Shown here piece after piece: positions 17,359 through 28,088 of a stretch of 64,000 bases of DNA (the first letter of the stretch is position 1; each line of letters begins with the position of its first letter). The notes under the pieces were generated by a model. It worked only from the letters and a program-made list of their open reading frames with translations, was not told the DNA's origin and searched no databases. The translations under genes and the position numbers were made by a program. The stretch is from Anaerolineales bacterium (GTDB lineage Bacteria; Chloroflexota; Anaerolineae; 4572-78; J111). Location of the stretch: assembly GCA_020634855.1 (NCBI GenBank), contig JACKAU010000002.1, positions 744,001 to 808,000 on the forward strand, written 5' to 3'.

Positions 17359-18312
17359 ATGATGACAGAAAAACAACCGCCTCTGTTTCCTCAGCGGGGC
17401 ACGAAAGGACAATATGGGCCCCCTGTAGCGCAAATCAAATCGCTCGACTCCAACTCATCGCTGGCTATGGCTGCCAGCGCCTATCACGATCATATGAAAC
17501 GACAGGGCTTTTCCGAACATACCGTCAAAGCCTTCTCCGGCGACTTACGACTGCTGCAAAAATATTTTGGCAGTAGCGTGATCATCAGCAAACTGGGCAC
17601 CAAAGACCTGAACGACTTTTTGGCCTGGCTGCTGCACTATCGGGGCGTTCCGTGCAGTCCTAAATCATACGGCCGACGGGTGACTACGCTCAAGAACTTT
17701 TTCAGTTGGCTGGCCAGTACCAAAGTGATTCCTTACGATCCTGCTGCGGCGTTGGTTCACAATCGGGCCAAGGCTCCCTTACCGACCTTCTTAAAAGATG
17801 ACGAGGTTGAAAAGTTACTGGATGCCGCCGAAGAAAAACTTAAGCCCCCCAAACCCGATCCCCGGCCCTATTTGTTAGCTCACCTGGTACTACAAACCGG
17901 CATGAAAAAATCTGAGTGTGTGGGCATCGCTCTGCGGGACATCGACCGCTCCGGGCCGGAACCGACGGTGTTGATCCGCTATAGCAATCCCAGAATGCAG
18001 CACAAGGAGCGGAAACTGGCTTTTGCCAAGGAACTGCTGCCCATCCTCGATCAGTATATCGAGAAATATGAACCACAGGAATATCTGTTTGAATGTACGC
18101 CGCGCAACCTGGAGTATGTACTGACCGATATCTCGGAGATGGCCGGCCTGCCCCAGCAAGCCTCATTTGAGATGCTGCGCTGGACATCGGCCCGGCGCGA
18201 CTTTCAAGACGGCATGGACCACGACCACCTGCGTAAAAAGTTGGGGTTATCAAAGATTACCTGGCGAGAAACCTCTGAGAAATTAGCTAAAATCGCCGGG
18301 CCGGGATTGTAA
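17359..18312 (+). CDS. Tyrosine-recombinase-fold protein, probably catalytically inactive
   Basis: 317 residues. The N-terminal SAM-like core-binding domain (YHDHMKRQGFSEHTVKAFSGDLRLLQKYF... LTTLKNFFSWL-type, here VTTLKNFFSWLAS) and the C-terminal catalytic fold resemble XerC/XerD. However, key residues are changed: the first catalytic Arg motif reads TGMKKSECVGI (no Arg), the HxxR box reads EMLRWTSARR (His lost), and the position of the Tyr nucleophile reads TWRETSE with no Tyr. A Lys is kept in QHKERK. It starts 152 bp from ssrA, a common integration site. It is either a relic integrase or a domesticated DNA-binding protein; the intact frame favours the latter. Confidence 0.75.
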   Translation: MMTEKQPPLFPQRGTKGQYGPPVAQIKSLDSNSSLAMAASAYHDHMKRQGFSEHTVKAFSGDLRLLQKYFGSSVIISKLGTKDLNDFLAWLLHYRGVPCSPKSYGRRVTTLKNFFSWLASTKVIPYDPAAALVHNRAKAPLPTFLKDDEVEKLLDAAEEKLKPPKPDPRPYLLAHLVLQTGMKKSECVGIALRDIDRSGPEPTVLIRYSNPRMQHKERKLAFAKELLPILDQYIEKYEPQEYLFECTPRNLEYVLTDISEMAGLPQQASFEMLRWTSARRDFQDGMDHDHLRKKLGLSKITWRETSEKLAKIAGPGL

Positions 18313-18340
18313 CTCATTCCGGTTAAGCTGCTCAAACTCA

Positions 18341-18373
18341 AATCCTCGACCTTATGGATCGAGGATTTTTTTT
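18341..18373 (+). terminator. Intrinsic terminator
   Basis: AATCCTCGA pairs with TCGAGGATT around a 9-nt loop, followed by eight T. Confidence 0.88.
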
Positions 18374-18466
18374 GCTCCCGTAATTGACTCCACAGCACCG
18401 GTTTGACTAGCCATAAAGGCGTTGGTAAACTTGAGCCTTCTATTAGCCTACCCTAATACAAAGCTC

Positions 18467-19492
18467 ATGAGCGAACAAAGAAAAGCCGATCACATTCGAA
18501 TCAACCTCGAAGAAGATGTTAATTTCCGCGCGCTGACCACCGGTCTGGAGAATTACCATTTTCTCCATCAGGCGCTGCCTGAACTGAATTGGGCTGAGGT
18601 TGACCCATCGATTACCTTTTTAGGCAAAACGCTGCAAGCCCCCCTCTTGATCTCCTCAATGACCGGCGGCACCGAGCAAGCCGCCCAAATCAATCGAACC
18701 CTGGCTGCCGCCGCCGAAGCCAGAGGCATTGCGATGGGCGTCGGCTCACAACGCCCTGCGCTGGAGGATAGCTCGCTGGCGGCATCGTTTAAGGTGCGGG
18801 AGCAAGCGCCAACCACGGTGCTGCTGGCCAACTTAGGCGCGGTCCAGCTCAACTACGGCTATGGCGTCGATCACTGCTGCCGGGCCGTCGATATGATCGA
18901 AGCGGATGCCCTGATCCTTCATTTTAATGTGCTGCAAGAAGCGGTTCAACCGGAAGGGGACACCAATTTTAGAGGGTTGCTGGCCAAAGTCGAGCAGGTC
19001 TGTCGGACACTGCCCGTGCCGGTCATTGCCAAAGAGGTAGGCTGGGGCTTTGCGGAAGATACGGCCCGGCGACTGATCGAGGCCGGCGTTGCCGCCATCG
19101 ATGTGGCGGGCGCGGGGGGAACCAGTTGGAGCCAGGTTGAGATGTATCGGGCCAAAACCGAAATCCAGCGCCGGGTGGCGGCTACCTTTGTCGATTGGGG
19201 CATTCCGACCAGTGAGGCTATCCAGGCAGCCAGGCAGGCCGGTGGGACCGGCTTTCCCATCATAGCCAGTGGGGGGCTGCGTAATGGGTTAGATATCGCC
19301 AAATGTATTGCCCTGGGGGCAAACATGGGGGGGATGGCTGGCCCATTTTTAAAGGCTGCTGTAAAATCGCTGGATGCTGTGTTAGAGCAAATCGAAATCA
19401 CTCAAACAGAACTACGCGTGGCGATGTTTGGCATTGGTGCGGCCACCATCGAGGCTCTACAAAGCACCGACCGACTGAAGAAGAGGAGATAA
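18467..19492 (+). CDS. fni: Type 2 isopentenyl-diphosphate delta-isomerase (FMN-dependent)
   Basis: 341 residues from the ATG at 18467 (MSEQRKADHIRINLEEDV); an upstream TTG frame start at 18422 adds an unconserved stretch. Family motifs: RKADHI at the N-terminus, LISSMTGGTEQAAQIN, MGVGSQRPALED, VIAKEVGWG, DVAGAGGTSW (flavin phosphate site) and IIASGGLRNGLDIAKCIALGA. It interconverts IPP and DMAPP for isoprenoid synthesis, using reduced FMN. It is followed 13 bp later by the LysM-CAP genes, which may be read through. Confidence 0.95.
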   Translation: MSEQRKADHIRINLEEDVNFRALTTGLENYHFLHQALPELNWAEVDPSITFLGKTLQAPLLISSMTGGTEQAAQINRTLAAAAEARGIAMGVGSQRPALEDSSLAASFKVREQAPTTVLLANLGAVQLNYGYGVDHCCRAVDMIEADALILHFNVLQEAVQPEGDTNFRGLLAKVEQVCRTLPVPVIAKEVGWGFAEDTARRLIEAGVAAIDVAGAGGTSWSQVEMYRAKTEIQRRVAATFVDWGIPTSEAIQAARQAGGTGFPIIASGGLRNGLDIAKCIALGANMGGMAGPFLKAAVKSLDAVLEQIEITQTELRVAMFGIGAATIEALQSTDRLKKRR

Positions 19493-19504
19493 TTTAATAC
19501 GCGT

Positions 19505-20755
19505 ATGTCTACACTAAAAGACGCTTTGCCAACTCACCTGTGGAAGCTGGCAGTGGCTTTAGGTTTGATTTCTATTGCCATTGTAACGCTCGGTCAAAAT
19601 TTTCAAACGGTCCCGCCACAGTCAGAAGCGTTGACCAACACCGAAACACCTCGGCCTACGGCCACTACTACCTTCACCCCTCACCCCACCGAAGCGAATG
19701 TTGGCTTGATACCAACTATCACCGCCACACCCCGCCCACCGACCATTACACCGACGCCGAAACCGATCCATTACGTAATTGCCGAAGGCGACGTTGCGGT
19801 CTCTATCGCAGCCCAGTATAATATAAGTGTTGATACCCTACTGCGGGTTAACGACGTTGCTGACCCAACGTTGCTGCAAATTGGACAAGAACTCATGATA
19901 CCGGTGACGATTACACCCGTTCCAAGCGCATCGCCGACGCCTAAAAATCCGCCCACACCGACGCCGACCCCGGTGTACCATACGGTTGAGGCGGGTGATA
20001 CGCTGTTGGCGATTGCTATCAAGTACGAGACCACGACCGAAGCCCTGATGGTCACCAATGCCCTGGCTAATGGGCACGATCTTAGTATCGGTCAGGAACT
20101 CCTAATTGTGCCCAGCAACGTGGACCCCGGCGTGCCGGCGGTTGTCCACGAAATCAAAGAAGGCGATACGTTTGCCTTTCTCTCTTTTTTCTATGGCTCG
20201 ACTATTGAAGATATTCTGGCGGCTAACCCCGGGTTAGACCCCGATCTGCTGCAAATCGGCCAGCAGGTGGTTATTCCGGTCACGTCTTCGCCGGTCAATC
20301 CGAACGCCAACCCTGGCCTGCCACGCATCATCACCGCCGATCCAATCACCGGCGAAAAACTGACTCTCCAACAAGCGCTGTTCCAATCGATCAATGCGCA
20401 GCGAGCCGCTTACGGTCTAGCGCCCTATGTTTTGGACAGCGACCTGGTCGATCTGGCTCAAGCCCATGATCAAGATATGTTATCGCGGGGTTACTTTGCC
20501 CACACCACACCTGAAGGGGTCACCCTAGACGATCGGTTTGCCCAAAAGGGTCTCAATATCTCCTGGACGGGCGAAAACATTCAGCGCAACAACAAAGGCA
20601 AAGAAGGGGCGGCGCCTTACGCCCTTAATTGGTGGATGAATAGTTATGTTCATCGCAGCAATATACTTCATCACCGGTTCAACCATATTGGTATTGGGGT
20701 CATAGAAGGCCCGCCGGATTGGTTCAGCTTTGTCTTAGTTTTTGCAGAGAGGTAA
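19505..20755 (+). CDS. Secreted LysM (x3) and CAP domain protein
   Basis: 416 residues. An N-terminal hydrophobic helix (LAVALGLISIAIVTLG) for export is followed by a Thr/Pro linker and three LysM modules (about residues 88-135, 156-203, 216-262), each with the E/EAGDT...IA...Y...N...IGQEL.IP pattern. The C-terminal CAP/SCP domain (about 290-416) has INAQRAAYGLAPY, LAQAHDQDM, GYFAHTTPEG and GENIQ. LysM modules bind peptidoglycan; the function of bacterial CAP domains is largely unknown. It is a tandem paralogue of the next gene, whose start follows 7 bp after its stop. Confidence 0.88.
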   Translation: MSTLKDALPTHLWKLAVALGLISIAIVTLGQNFQTVPPQSEALTNTETPRPTATTTFTPHPTEANVGLIPTITATPRPPTITPTPKPIHYVIAEGDVAVSIAAQYNISVDTLLRVNDVADPTLLQIGQELMIPVTITPVPSASPTPKNPPTPTPTPVYHTVEAGDTLLAIAIKYETTTEALMVTNALANGHDLSIGQELLIVPSNVDPGVPAVVHEIKEGDTFAFLSFFYGSTIEDILAANPGLDPDLLQIGQQVVIPVTSSPVNPNANPGLPRIITADPITGEKLTLQQALFQSINAQRAAYGLAPYVLDSDLVDLAQAHDQDMLSRGYFAHTTPEGVTLDDRFAQKGLNISWTGENIQRNNKGKEGAAPYALNWWMNSYVHRSNILHHRFNHIGIGVIEGPPDWFSFVLVFAER

Positions 20756-20762
20756 CCGCAAT

Positions 20763-22268
20763 TTGGATTTTCGCAAACTCATCAAGGACTTGAATTTCCG
20801 CAAACTCAAAGAGGATTTTGACTTCCACGAAATCGTCGATAATCTACCGCGACGAGCCTGGGCCAGTCTCATTCTAATCGTTTTTCTAACCGGCGTCGTC
20901 TTTTACATTCAGGCCAGGATTCAATCAGCCGCACAGACGACCGCCGAGGTAGAGTACGTTAGAGGCTTAAACGATGCCCCGGCTTCACCCACACCCGACT
21001 CATTTATTCGAGCCATTCTATCCCGTAGAATTTCGTTTGGACGCAACCGCACCCCGACCGCCACAGCCGCGATCAGACCCCAAATCACCCCCACCCCTTT
21101 CTTTGTTTTTCATACGGTTGGCGTCAGCGAAACCTTAATCTCGATTGCCGCTCACTATAATGTCACGACGGAAGAGCTACTGGCCACCAACCAAATCCGT
21201 GATCCGAACAGCCTTGAGGAAGGGCAGCAGTTGCTCATTCCTCCCGACGACTCGGTCTACCAGGGTGAACTCATCCCTTATACTATTAAAGAAGGCGACT
21301 CCTTAATCGGGATTGCCTCTAAATATGGGTCCAGTGTCAAAGCGCTCCAAGTGGCTAATCCTGTGCTGAAAAATGATGAGTTAACGCCTGACCAACACAT
21401 TGTCGTGCCGGTTTTGTTTAGCCCGGCTCATCCGATCAATACCTTTATCGGCGGTGACGGCGAACCTATTCTCTACACGGTTGAATGGGGCGACACGCCG
21501 CTGGGGATTGCCATGAAATATGAGGTTCCCCTCGATTTTCTGCTAACCGTCAATGATATCCAAGACCCGACCTCGCTCCAGATTGGGCAAGAACTGGTGA
21601 TTCCGGTCAATGACGAACTGGACTATAGCTTCCCGGTCGTGCTGTACGAACTTCAGGAAAACGACACCTTAGTAGGCATCGCTTCCCGGTTTGGTTCCAG
21701 CGTCAAAGATATTCTGGCGGTCAACCCCGAACTGGACCCCGGCTCATTAGAGGTTGGCCAACTGGTCGCCGTGCCGGTTATCTTTGCCCCGGTCAAACCG
21801 ACGCCGGTTCCGGTTCCCAACCGGCCCTCCGGCCCCACCCCCACCCCGCTGCCTCCGCCGCCTATGCTGGCCGACCTGCAGCGGCAAATGATCAACGCCA
21901 TCAATGCCCAGCGAGCTAACTTCGGGTTGCCGCCGTATCAAGTCGATAGCGGGTTAACCGACGTAGCCTTAGGCCATGCCCAAGACATGGTGGTGCGTGA
22001 TTATTTGGCCCACACCAACCCCGACGGCCAATCTCCTCGTGATCGATTGGTCAATTACGGTTTTACCGACATGTACAAAGTCGGCGAAAATATCCAACGT
22101 AATACCCGTCCCCGAGACAGCACGGTTGATGAAGCAGTTAACTGGTTTATGAACAGCCCTGTCCACCGCGCCGGCTTACTGAACAGCGAGTACAACAGCA
22201 TCGGCGTCGGAGCGGTCGAAGGGCCGCCGGGCTGGTTTACCTTCGTCATCGTGTTTATCGAGCAGTAG
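20763..22268 (+). CDS. Membrane-anchored LysM (x4) and CAP domain protein
   Basis: 501 residues from a TTG at 20763, chosen because AGAGAGG lies just upstream (inside the end of the preceding gene); the frame is open from 20742. The N-terminus carries three short amphipathic repeats (DFRKLIKDL, NFRKLKEDF, DFHEIVDNL) before one membrane helix (ASLILIVFLTGVVFYIQ). Four LysM modules follow (about residues 115-335), then a Pro-rich linker and a CAP domain with INAQRANFGLPPYQV, LGHAQDM, DYLAHTNPDG and GENIQRN. Unlike its paralogue, its start suggests a cytoplasmic tail that could bind an internal partner. Confidence 0.87.
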   Translation: MDFRKLIKDLNFRKLKEDFDFHEIVDNLPRRAWASLILIVFLTGVVFYIQARIQSAAQTTAEVEYVRGLNDAPASPTPDSFIRAILSRRISFGRNRTPTATAAIRPQITPTPFFVFHTVGVSETLISIAAHYNVTTEELLATNQIRDPNSLEEGQQLLIPPDDSVYQGELIPYTIKEGDSLIGIASKYGSSVKALQVANPVLKNDELTPDQHIVVPVLFSPAHPINTFIGGDGEPILYTVEWGDTPLGIAMKYEVPLDFLLTVNDIQDPTSLQIGQELVIPVNDELDYSFPVVLYELQENDTLVGIASRFGSSVKDILAVNPELDPGSLEVGQLVAVPVIFAPVKPTPVPVPNRPSGPTPTPLPPPPMLADLQRQMINAINAQRANFGLPPYQVDSGLTDVALGHAQDMVVRDYLAHTNPDGQSPRDRLVNYGFTDMYKVGENIQRNTRPRDSTVDEAVNWFMNSPVHRAGLLNSEYNSIGVGAVEGPPGWFTFVIVFIEQ

Positions 22269-22317
22269 TCTCAGTCGATCTAATTAATTTAACCCCAGTT
22301 GTTACTCAATGTCATGA

Positions 22318-22392
22318 AGATAAGCCCCCCCGGCCCCCCAAAGGGGGGAGAAAGACATCAAATTCCCCCCTCTGGGGGGTTAGGGGGGTCAG
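22318..22392. repeat. G/C-run palindromic repeat
   Basis: Runs of six to seven C and G alternate in inverted order (CCCCCCCGGCCCCCCAAAGGGGGG ... CCCCCCTCTGGGGGGTTAGGGGGG), so both halves fold locally and can pair with each other. A related C/G-run stretch lies at 39108-39140 and another near 62444-62476. It follows the LysM-CAP operon and could act as its terminator. Confidence 0.7.
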
Positions 22393-22400
22393 CGCCAGTC

Positions 22401-22593
22401 GCTAACTTAATGACAGTGAGTTGCTACCGTCACGGCCATGAAGTTAAAGAAGGCAAGCATCCTGAGTAGCGTGGAACAGAGTGGAGTGCGTATCGAGGGG
22501 TGCGGCGGCGACAATGATTCGGGACCAACCCGCCCCTCGATACGGGTTCGCTTCGCTCACCTACTTGGGATGCTGCTAACTTAATGACAGTGA
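22401..22593. repeat. Palindromic insert bounded by 19-bp direct repeats
   Basis: GCTAACTTAATGACAGTGA occurs at 22401-22419 and again at 22575-22593. Between them, CATCCTGAGTAGCG ... GTATCGAGGGG is matched in reverse by CCCCTCGATAC ... CTACTTGGGATG, making an imperfect inverted repeat of about 120 bp with GAGCGAAGCGAAC in one arm. It looks like a non-coding repeat element. No ORF is present. Confidence 0.65.
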
Positions 22594-22692
22594 AATAACG
22601 CGTAAGAAACCACCAGTATTGCCCCCTTACTCTCCACTTCCGCTTCCCTACCCCCTATAACCGACTTAACCGAAGTTAAATAAAATTGATGT

Positions 22693-22722
22693 TTGGCGAA
22701 TAAACCCATTTAGAGGTAAAAT
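22693..22722 (+). promoter_or_regulatory. Candidate aconitase promoter
   Basis: TTGGCG and TAAAAT with an 18-bp spacer, about 90 bp before the aconitase start, which has a good ribosome site (AAGGAGA). Confidence 0.45.
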
Positions 22723-22813
22723 AGTCGCCAGACCCCGAATCAAGCTCATCCAATTAAATATTGACGGTAAGCGACAATTGTGACAAAGAAGCAAATCTGC
22801 AAGGAGACAAGCA

Positions 22814-24066
22814 ATGACCAAAAATTCACTGGGCGCACGCGCCACATTTGATACCGGTAGCGGCGAAGCGTTTATCTATCGCCTGGACAAGCTGGAAAAA
22901 GACGGCCTCGGCCCTATTTCCAGTTTGCCGTTTTCAATCAAAATCTTGCTCGAAGCCGTACTGCGAGAAGAGGACGGCTATATCGTCAATGAGGAAGACG
23001 TTGTTAAACTCGCCAAATGGAACGCTGCCGCCCCGGCGGACGACGAGATTCCATTTAAACCGGCCCGGGTCATTTTGCAGGATTTCACCGGCGTCCCGGC
23101 TGTTGTCGATTTGGCGGCGATGCGCTCCGCGATGGCCCGTATGGGCGGCGATCCGCAAAAGATCAATCCGATTGTGCCGGTCAACTTGGTCATCGACCAC
23201 TCGGTGCAGGTCGATGTCTTTGGCCAGTCCCTGGCTTTGGAGCGCAACGCCGAAATCGAGTTCGAGCGCAACGGTGAACGATACGAATTTCTGCGCTGGG
23301 GGCAGAAAGCCTTCGATAACTTCAGCGTGGTGCCGCCCTCCAGCGGTATTGTCCACCAGGTTAACCTGGAATATATTGCCCGCGGCGTCTGGACCCGGCC
23401 CGAGGATGGCGGCATCGTCGCCTATCCCGATACGTTGGTCGGCACCGACAGCCACACCACGATGATCAACGGGCTGGGTATCGTCGGTTGGGGCGTGGGC
23501 GGCATCGAAGCCGAAGCGGTGATGCTCGGCCAGCCGATTTATATGCTTGTGCCGGAAGTGGTCGGCTTCAAGCTAACCGGCCAGCTTCGCGAAGGCGTAA
23601 CCGCCACCGATTTGACCTTGACCGTGGTGCAGATGCTCCGCCAAAAAGGCGTCGTCGGCAAATTCGTCGAGTTCTACGGCTCCGGTCTGAGCCAAATGAC
23701 CTTGCCCGACCGGGCCACGATTGCTAACATGGGCCCCGAATACGGCGCGACGATGGGCTTCTTCCCCACCGACGCCGAGTCGCTCAACTATCTGCGCCGC
23801 ACCGGCCGCTCGCCGGAGCTGGTGCAACTAGTCGAGCGCTATACCAAAGAGCAAGGGCTGTTCCGCACCGACGCCACCCCCGATCCGGTCTTTACCGACA
23901 CCCTGGCGCTTGATCTGGGCGAGGTTGAACCCAGTTTGGCCGGACCGAAACGGCCGCAAGATCGCATCGCGTTGGGCGATATGAAAAAGGTGTTCCAAAT
24001 GTCGCTGACCAAGCCGGTTGGACCGCAAGGGTTTGGCCTGGCCGAAGATGCGTTGAGCCGCAAAGG

Positions 24067-24070
<4 letters not shown>
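22814..24070 (+). CDS. acnA: Aconitate hydratase A, N-terminal part of a frameshifted gene
   Basis: 418 residues covering the first half of an AcnA/IRP-type aconitase: ILQDFTGVPAVVDLAAMR, VIDHSVQVD, GIVHQVNLEY, LVGTDSHTTMINGLGIVGWGVGGIEAEA and MGPEYGATMGFFP are all typical. The frame hits TGA right after SRKG, whereas the family continues without a break. The continuation is in the -1 frame and overlaps by 4 bp (next feature). One extra G in the GGG run at 24065-24067 would restore a single protein of about 901 residues. Aconitase interconverts citrate and isocitrate through a 4Fe-4S cluster. Confidence 0.9.
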
Positions 24071-25518
<1,448 letters not shown>

Positions 25519-25557
25519 TCATCCCCTCTGCGGGAGATGAGCGATAGGGTAAGTATT

Positions 25558-25588
25558 AAAGCCACCTGGTGACAGGTGGCTTTTTTTA
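25558..25588 (+). terminator. Intrinsic terminator of acnA
   Basis: AAAGCCACCTG pairs with CAGGTGGCTTT around GTGA, followed by a T run. Confidence 0.92.
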
Positions 25589-26100
25589 TGGGATGCGTAG
25601 AACATCACGCTTTACGTTCCACACCCTACGAAGTGGTCCAAATTCAACCTCAGTTCCTTGTCATTTTTGAGCGAATTGCGGGTACAATACAAATGTCACT
25701 TTCAATCGGATTGCCCATTCCGCCCGCTCGTCCCCAACCGACTTAATTCTCAAACCGATCCACACTGCGCCCAGGTTTAGTTCACTTCAATCACGTGGCG
25801 GCACTCGCTGCGCCAATGGCTGGATCGTTGAACAAGCGGATGAAACGGCTGCTTTATTACGCAATTCGCTGCCGGGCTTGCAGCCCGTTCGCGAAAGAAT
25901 TCCAGGCTCGTCGCTTATACGCGCATCGCTCCAGAAATGAATATGGATGGGCAGGCAATTCCTGTCCGACGAAACGGGTTGCCTTTGGCTGTCAAAAACG
26001 CCGTAGTAAGCTCGAAGATTAAATATGAGCAGGTTATCTTGGCTCAGGCTCTCTATTTTTTATACTTTAATTATGTTGAATTAAAAGGAATCATCAGAAA
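25589..26100. other. Region without a recognisable gene
   Basis: About 500 bp. A 75-codon frame at 25795-26022 starts with GTG, has no ribosome site and an unusual Arg/Cys-rich composition; I do not accept it. A small hairpin (CGGGCTTGCAGCCCG) lies near 25874. TTGTCA ... TACAAT near 25658-25688 resembles a promoter with a 19-bp spacer, reading into decayed sequence. Probably degraded accessory DNA. Confidence 0.45.
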
Positions 26101-26728
26101 TGAATAGTGATTCACTCAAAATAGCTATGCAGTTGGTTATTACGGCCATCCACGTCCCACAGCGGAACGGATGAAATGCGTATGGCAATCAAAAACGCCT
26201 ATAAGCGTCTCGAAAGTTTAATGGATGCAGACGTTTGGATTCGGCGCAGAGGAAGGTCACTCAAAACGATCAAAAAGCGTATTGGCTGTCAAAATGCCGT
26301 TTTTGAAAGAAGACAGGATTACTTCGAATGGGCCCATCCGCCGGTTCTTACAATTCTCAATTCCCATCAAGTTGAATATTTCAGTGATTGAGGGCTATGC
26401 AGTTGGTTATTACGGTTATCCACGGGCCACAGCGAATATGGATATCTGGATAGCCATCGCGCCTGAGAATGCAGCGAAAGTGGTCAAGGTCTTGCAATGA
26501 CGTTTTGGATTCGGCTACAGGAAGTGACGCCAGCTATTTTTGAAAACCGATTATTCGAATGGGCCTGCCGCCGGTGCGGATGAGATCTTAACGACAATTT
26601 CTGGGGTAAGTTTCGAGGAATGTTATACCGAGCGACAGGTCGATGTTTTGGATGGGGTTGAAGTCAATCTGATCAGTCTGGCGCATTTGAAGGTCAACAA
26701 GAAAGCCAGTGGTCGGTACAAGATTTGA
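26101..26728 (+). pseudogene. Decayed nucleotidyltransferase-like gene, with a partial tandem second copy
   Basis: Fragments in several frames resemble small nucleotidyltransferase-fold proteins: VIEGYAVGYYGYPRATANMDIWIAIAPENAAKVVKVL, in which GYAVGYYGYPRAT-x-DIWI matches the usual IGGYAV...GxxRxTxDIDxW pattern; then ENRLFEWA; then ISGVSFEECY...VNLISLAHLKVNKKASGRYK. An earlier stretch (about 26127-26345) repeats the same landmarks in the same order (YAVGYYGHPRPTAERM, a DVWIRR-like segment, a YFEWA-like segment), so a gene fragment was duplicated and both copies are broken. Frames shift at least three times. Relatives often act in toxin-antitoxin pairs, but no function should be assigned here. 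Confidence 0.6.
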
Positions 26729-26822
26729 ATGATTTGGAGAACCTTTCCTAAACCAACCAGCTAACAAAAACCAGTCCTCCGACTTTACGTACCAGGAAAG
26801 GCCATCACCCCCCATCGACATC

Positions 26823-26849
26823 AACGCCAACACTTTCGTTGGCGTTTTT
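26823..26849 (+). terminator. Intrinsic terminator in duplication copy A
   Basis: AACGCCAAC pairs with GTTGGCGTT around ACTTTC, followed by T. No intact gene ends just before it, so it probably belonged to a lost gene. Confidence 0.8.
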
Positions 26850-27029
26850 ATTACATACATGACCATTACAGCACCATTACACTTAAATGAAAAATTCACT
26901 CAATATGAGCAAGAAATAGTTGATTAATAATAACGCCTTACGGTGTCGAAAGTTCCGCAAAGGTATATCATAATGCAGGGGTGCTCAGTGAAGGATACGA
27001 TTAACAGGCGTGATCGGTTGTGTCGATTC

Positions 27030-27392
27030 GCAGAAAGGTCCATTTGGCGAGAATTCGGATGGTGCTGCGATCAGAAAGGTTCTTTTGGCAAAAATTCGGA
27101 TGGTGCTGCATGCAGAATGGTCCATTTGGCGAGAATTCATATGGTGCTGAGCTCAGAAAGGTCCGTTTGCAAAAATTCATATGATGCTGAGCTCAGAAGG
27201 TCCGTTTTGCAAAAATTCATATGATGCTGAGCTCAGAAAGGTCCATTTTGCAAAAATTCATATCGCTGAGCTCAGAAGGTTCTTTTTGCAAAAATTCGGA
27301 TGGTCTAGCTCAGGTCGAATGGTCGTTTTGGCAATTCGGATGGTCTGCGGTCGAATGGTTCTTTTGGCAAAATTCGGATGGTCTGGCGCGCT
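27030..27392. repeat. Array A of about 41-bp tandem repeats (9 degenerate units)
   Basis: Units carry AATTC followed by GGATGGTGCTG or ATATG(G/A)TGCTG, a short palindrome, AGAA(T/A)GGT and TTTTGCAAAA or TTTGGCGAG. AATTC recurs at 38-41 bp intervals (27052, 27093, 27134, 27174, 27214, 27255, 27293, 27333, 27371). Middle units have the palindrome CTGAGCTCAG where others have CTGCATGCAG. The right end runs into GGCGCGC and GATCACGGTCGTGATC. No spacers, no cas genes. Confidence 0.85.
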
Positions 27393-27602
27393 AAGATATA
27401 TGATCACGGTCGTGATCGTTAGGTCTGGCGCGCTGATCTTCAATTTTGAAGGCGGTCGAGCCACGCCGTCTGCCCCATCAGATCAGGGGCCGCATTGGGG
27501 GAGCGCTGCTTGAGTGAAGCGGACCTGCGAGAGGCGACCTGCTTGACGATTTGGCCGATAGTTTGATAAGTTGGGCATAAGAGTCAAATTATTCTTGCGG
27601 AG

Positions 27603-27887
27603 GTGCATCATGACTGTAATCACTATCCTAAAGTTGCTTTTAAGCCGGCCCACGATTTGGAAAGCCTCGAAGAATTGCAGCCTTTTGAACTAACCCGTAA
27701 ACGCCGCCAAGGTTATCCTTCTGAAACAAGCGTTAAGAAAGGGTTACGGGTTGTTCACGGCCAGAAAGAACTGGTGGAAAAACTGGGCAGACAAGACCCC
27801 TGCCCATGTGGCTCACAGCGGAAGTTCAAACATTGTTGTCTGAAGCGTGGTCGGTATGATGGATCATTACGAGCCTATTACTTTTAG
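27603..27887 (+). pseudogene. SEC-C motif protein gene, copy A (5' end frameshifted)
   Basis: The C-terminal zinc motif DPCPCGSQRKFKHCCLKR is intact, preceded by FELTRKRRQGYPSETSVKKGLRVV. The expected start, the ATG at 27610 after GCGGAGG, leads into the wrong frame; a GTG at 27603 reads through but gives an altered N-terminus. Comparison with copy B points to small deletions in the first 40 bp. SEC-C motifs bind zinc and occur at the end of SecA and in many small proteins of unknown role. Length would be about 95 residues. It could still be functional if the indels are sequencing errors. Confidence 0.65.
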
Positions 27888-27910
27888 AAAATGAATAGAT
27901 AGCACCGATT

Positions 27911-27949
27911 AAAGGGTATTCACCGGAAAAGAGTGATTGCCCTTTTTTT
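27911..27949 (+). terminator. Terminator after SEC-C copy A
   Basis: AAAGGGTATTCAC and GTGATTGCCCTTT form an imperfect stem followed by T. Confidence 0.75.
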
Positions 27950-28088
27950 AACCTTCATCGGCAGGAATATGCCCAGACCAGGCGACTGGCCTGGTAGAAT
28001 CGGGTAATGATGACTGCCTAAAATAGGAAGCATATATCGGTTCTCACGCAGCCGCTGCTTGGCGGGCGTGAGGGGCTTGGAGCGCAAA

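Noticed and set aside
22934..23455. 173-codon minus-strand frame opposite aconitase
   Set aside because: Shadow frame; the plus strand is clearly coding.
25795..26022. 75-codon frame in the region after aconitase
   Set aside because: GTG start with no ribosome site; Arg/Cys-rich composition unlike the neighbours; next to decayed gene fragments.
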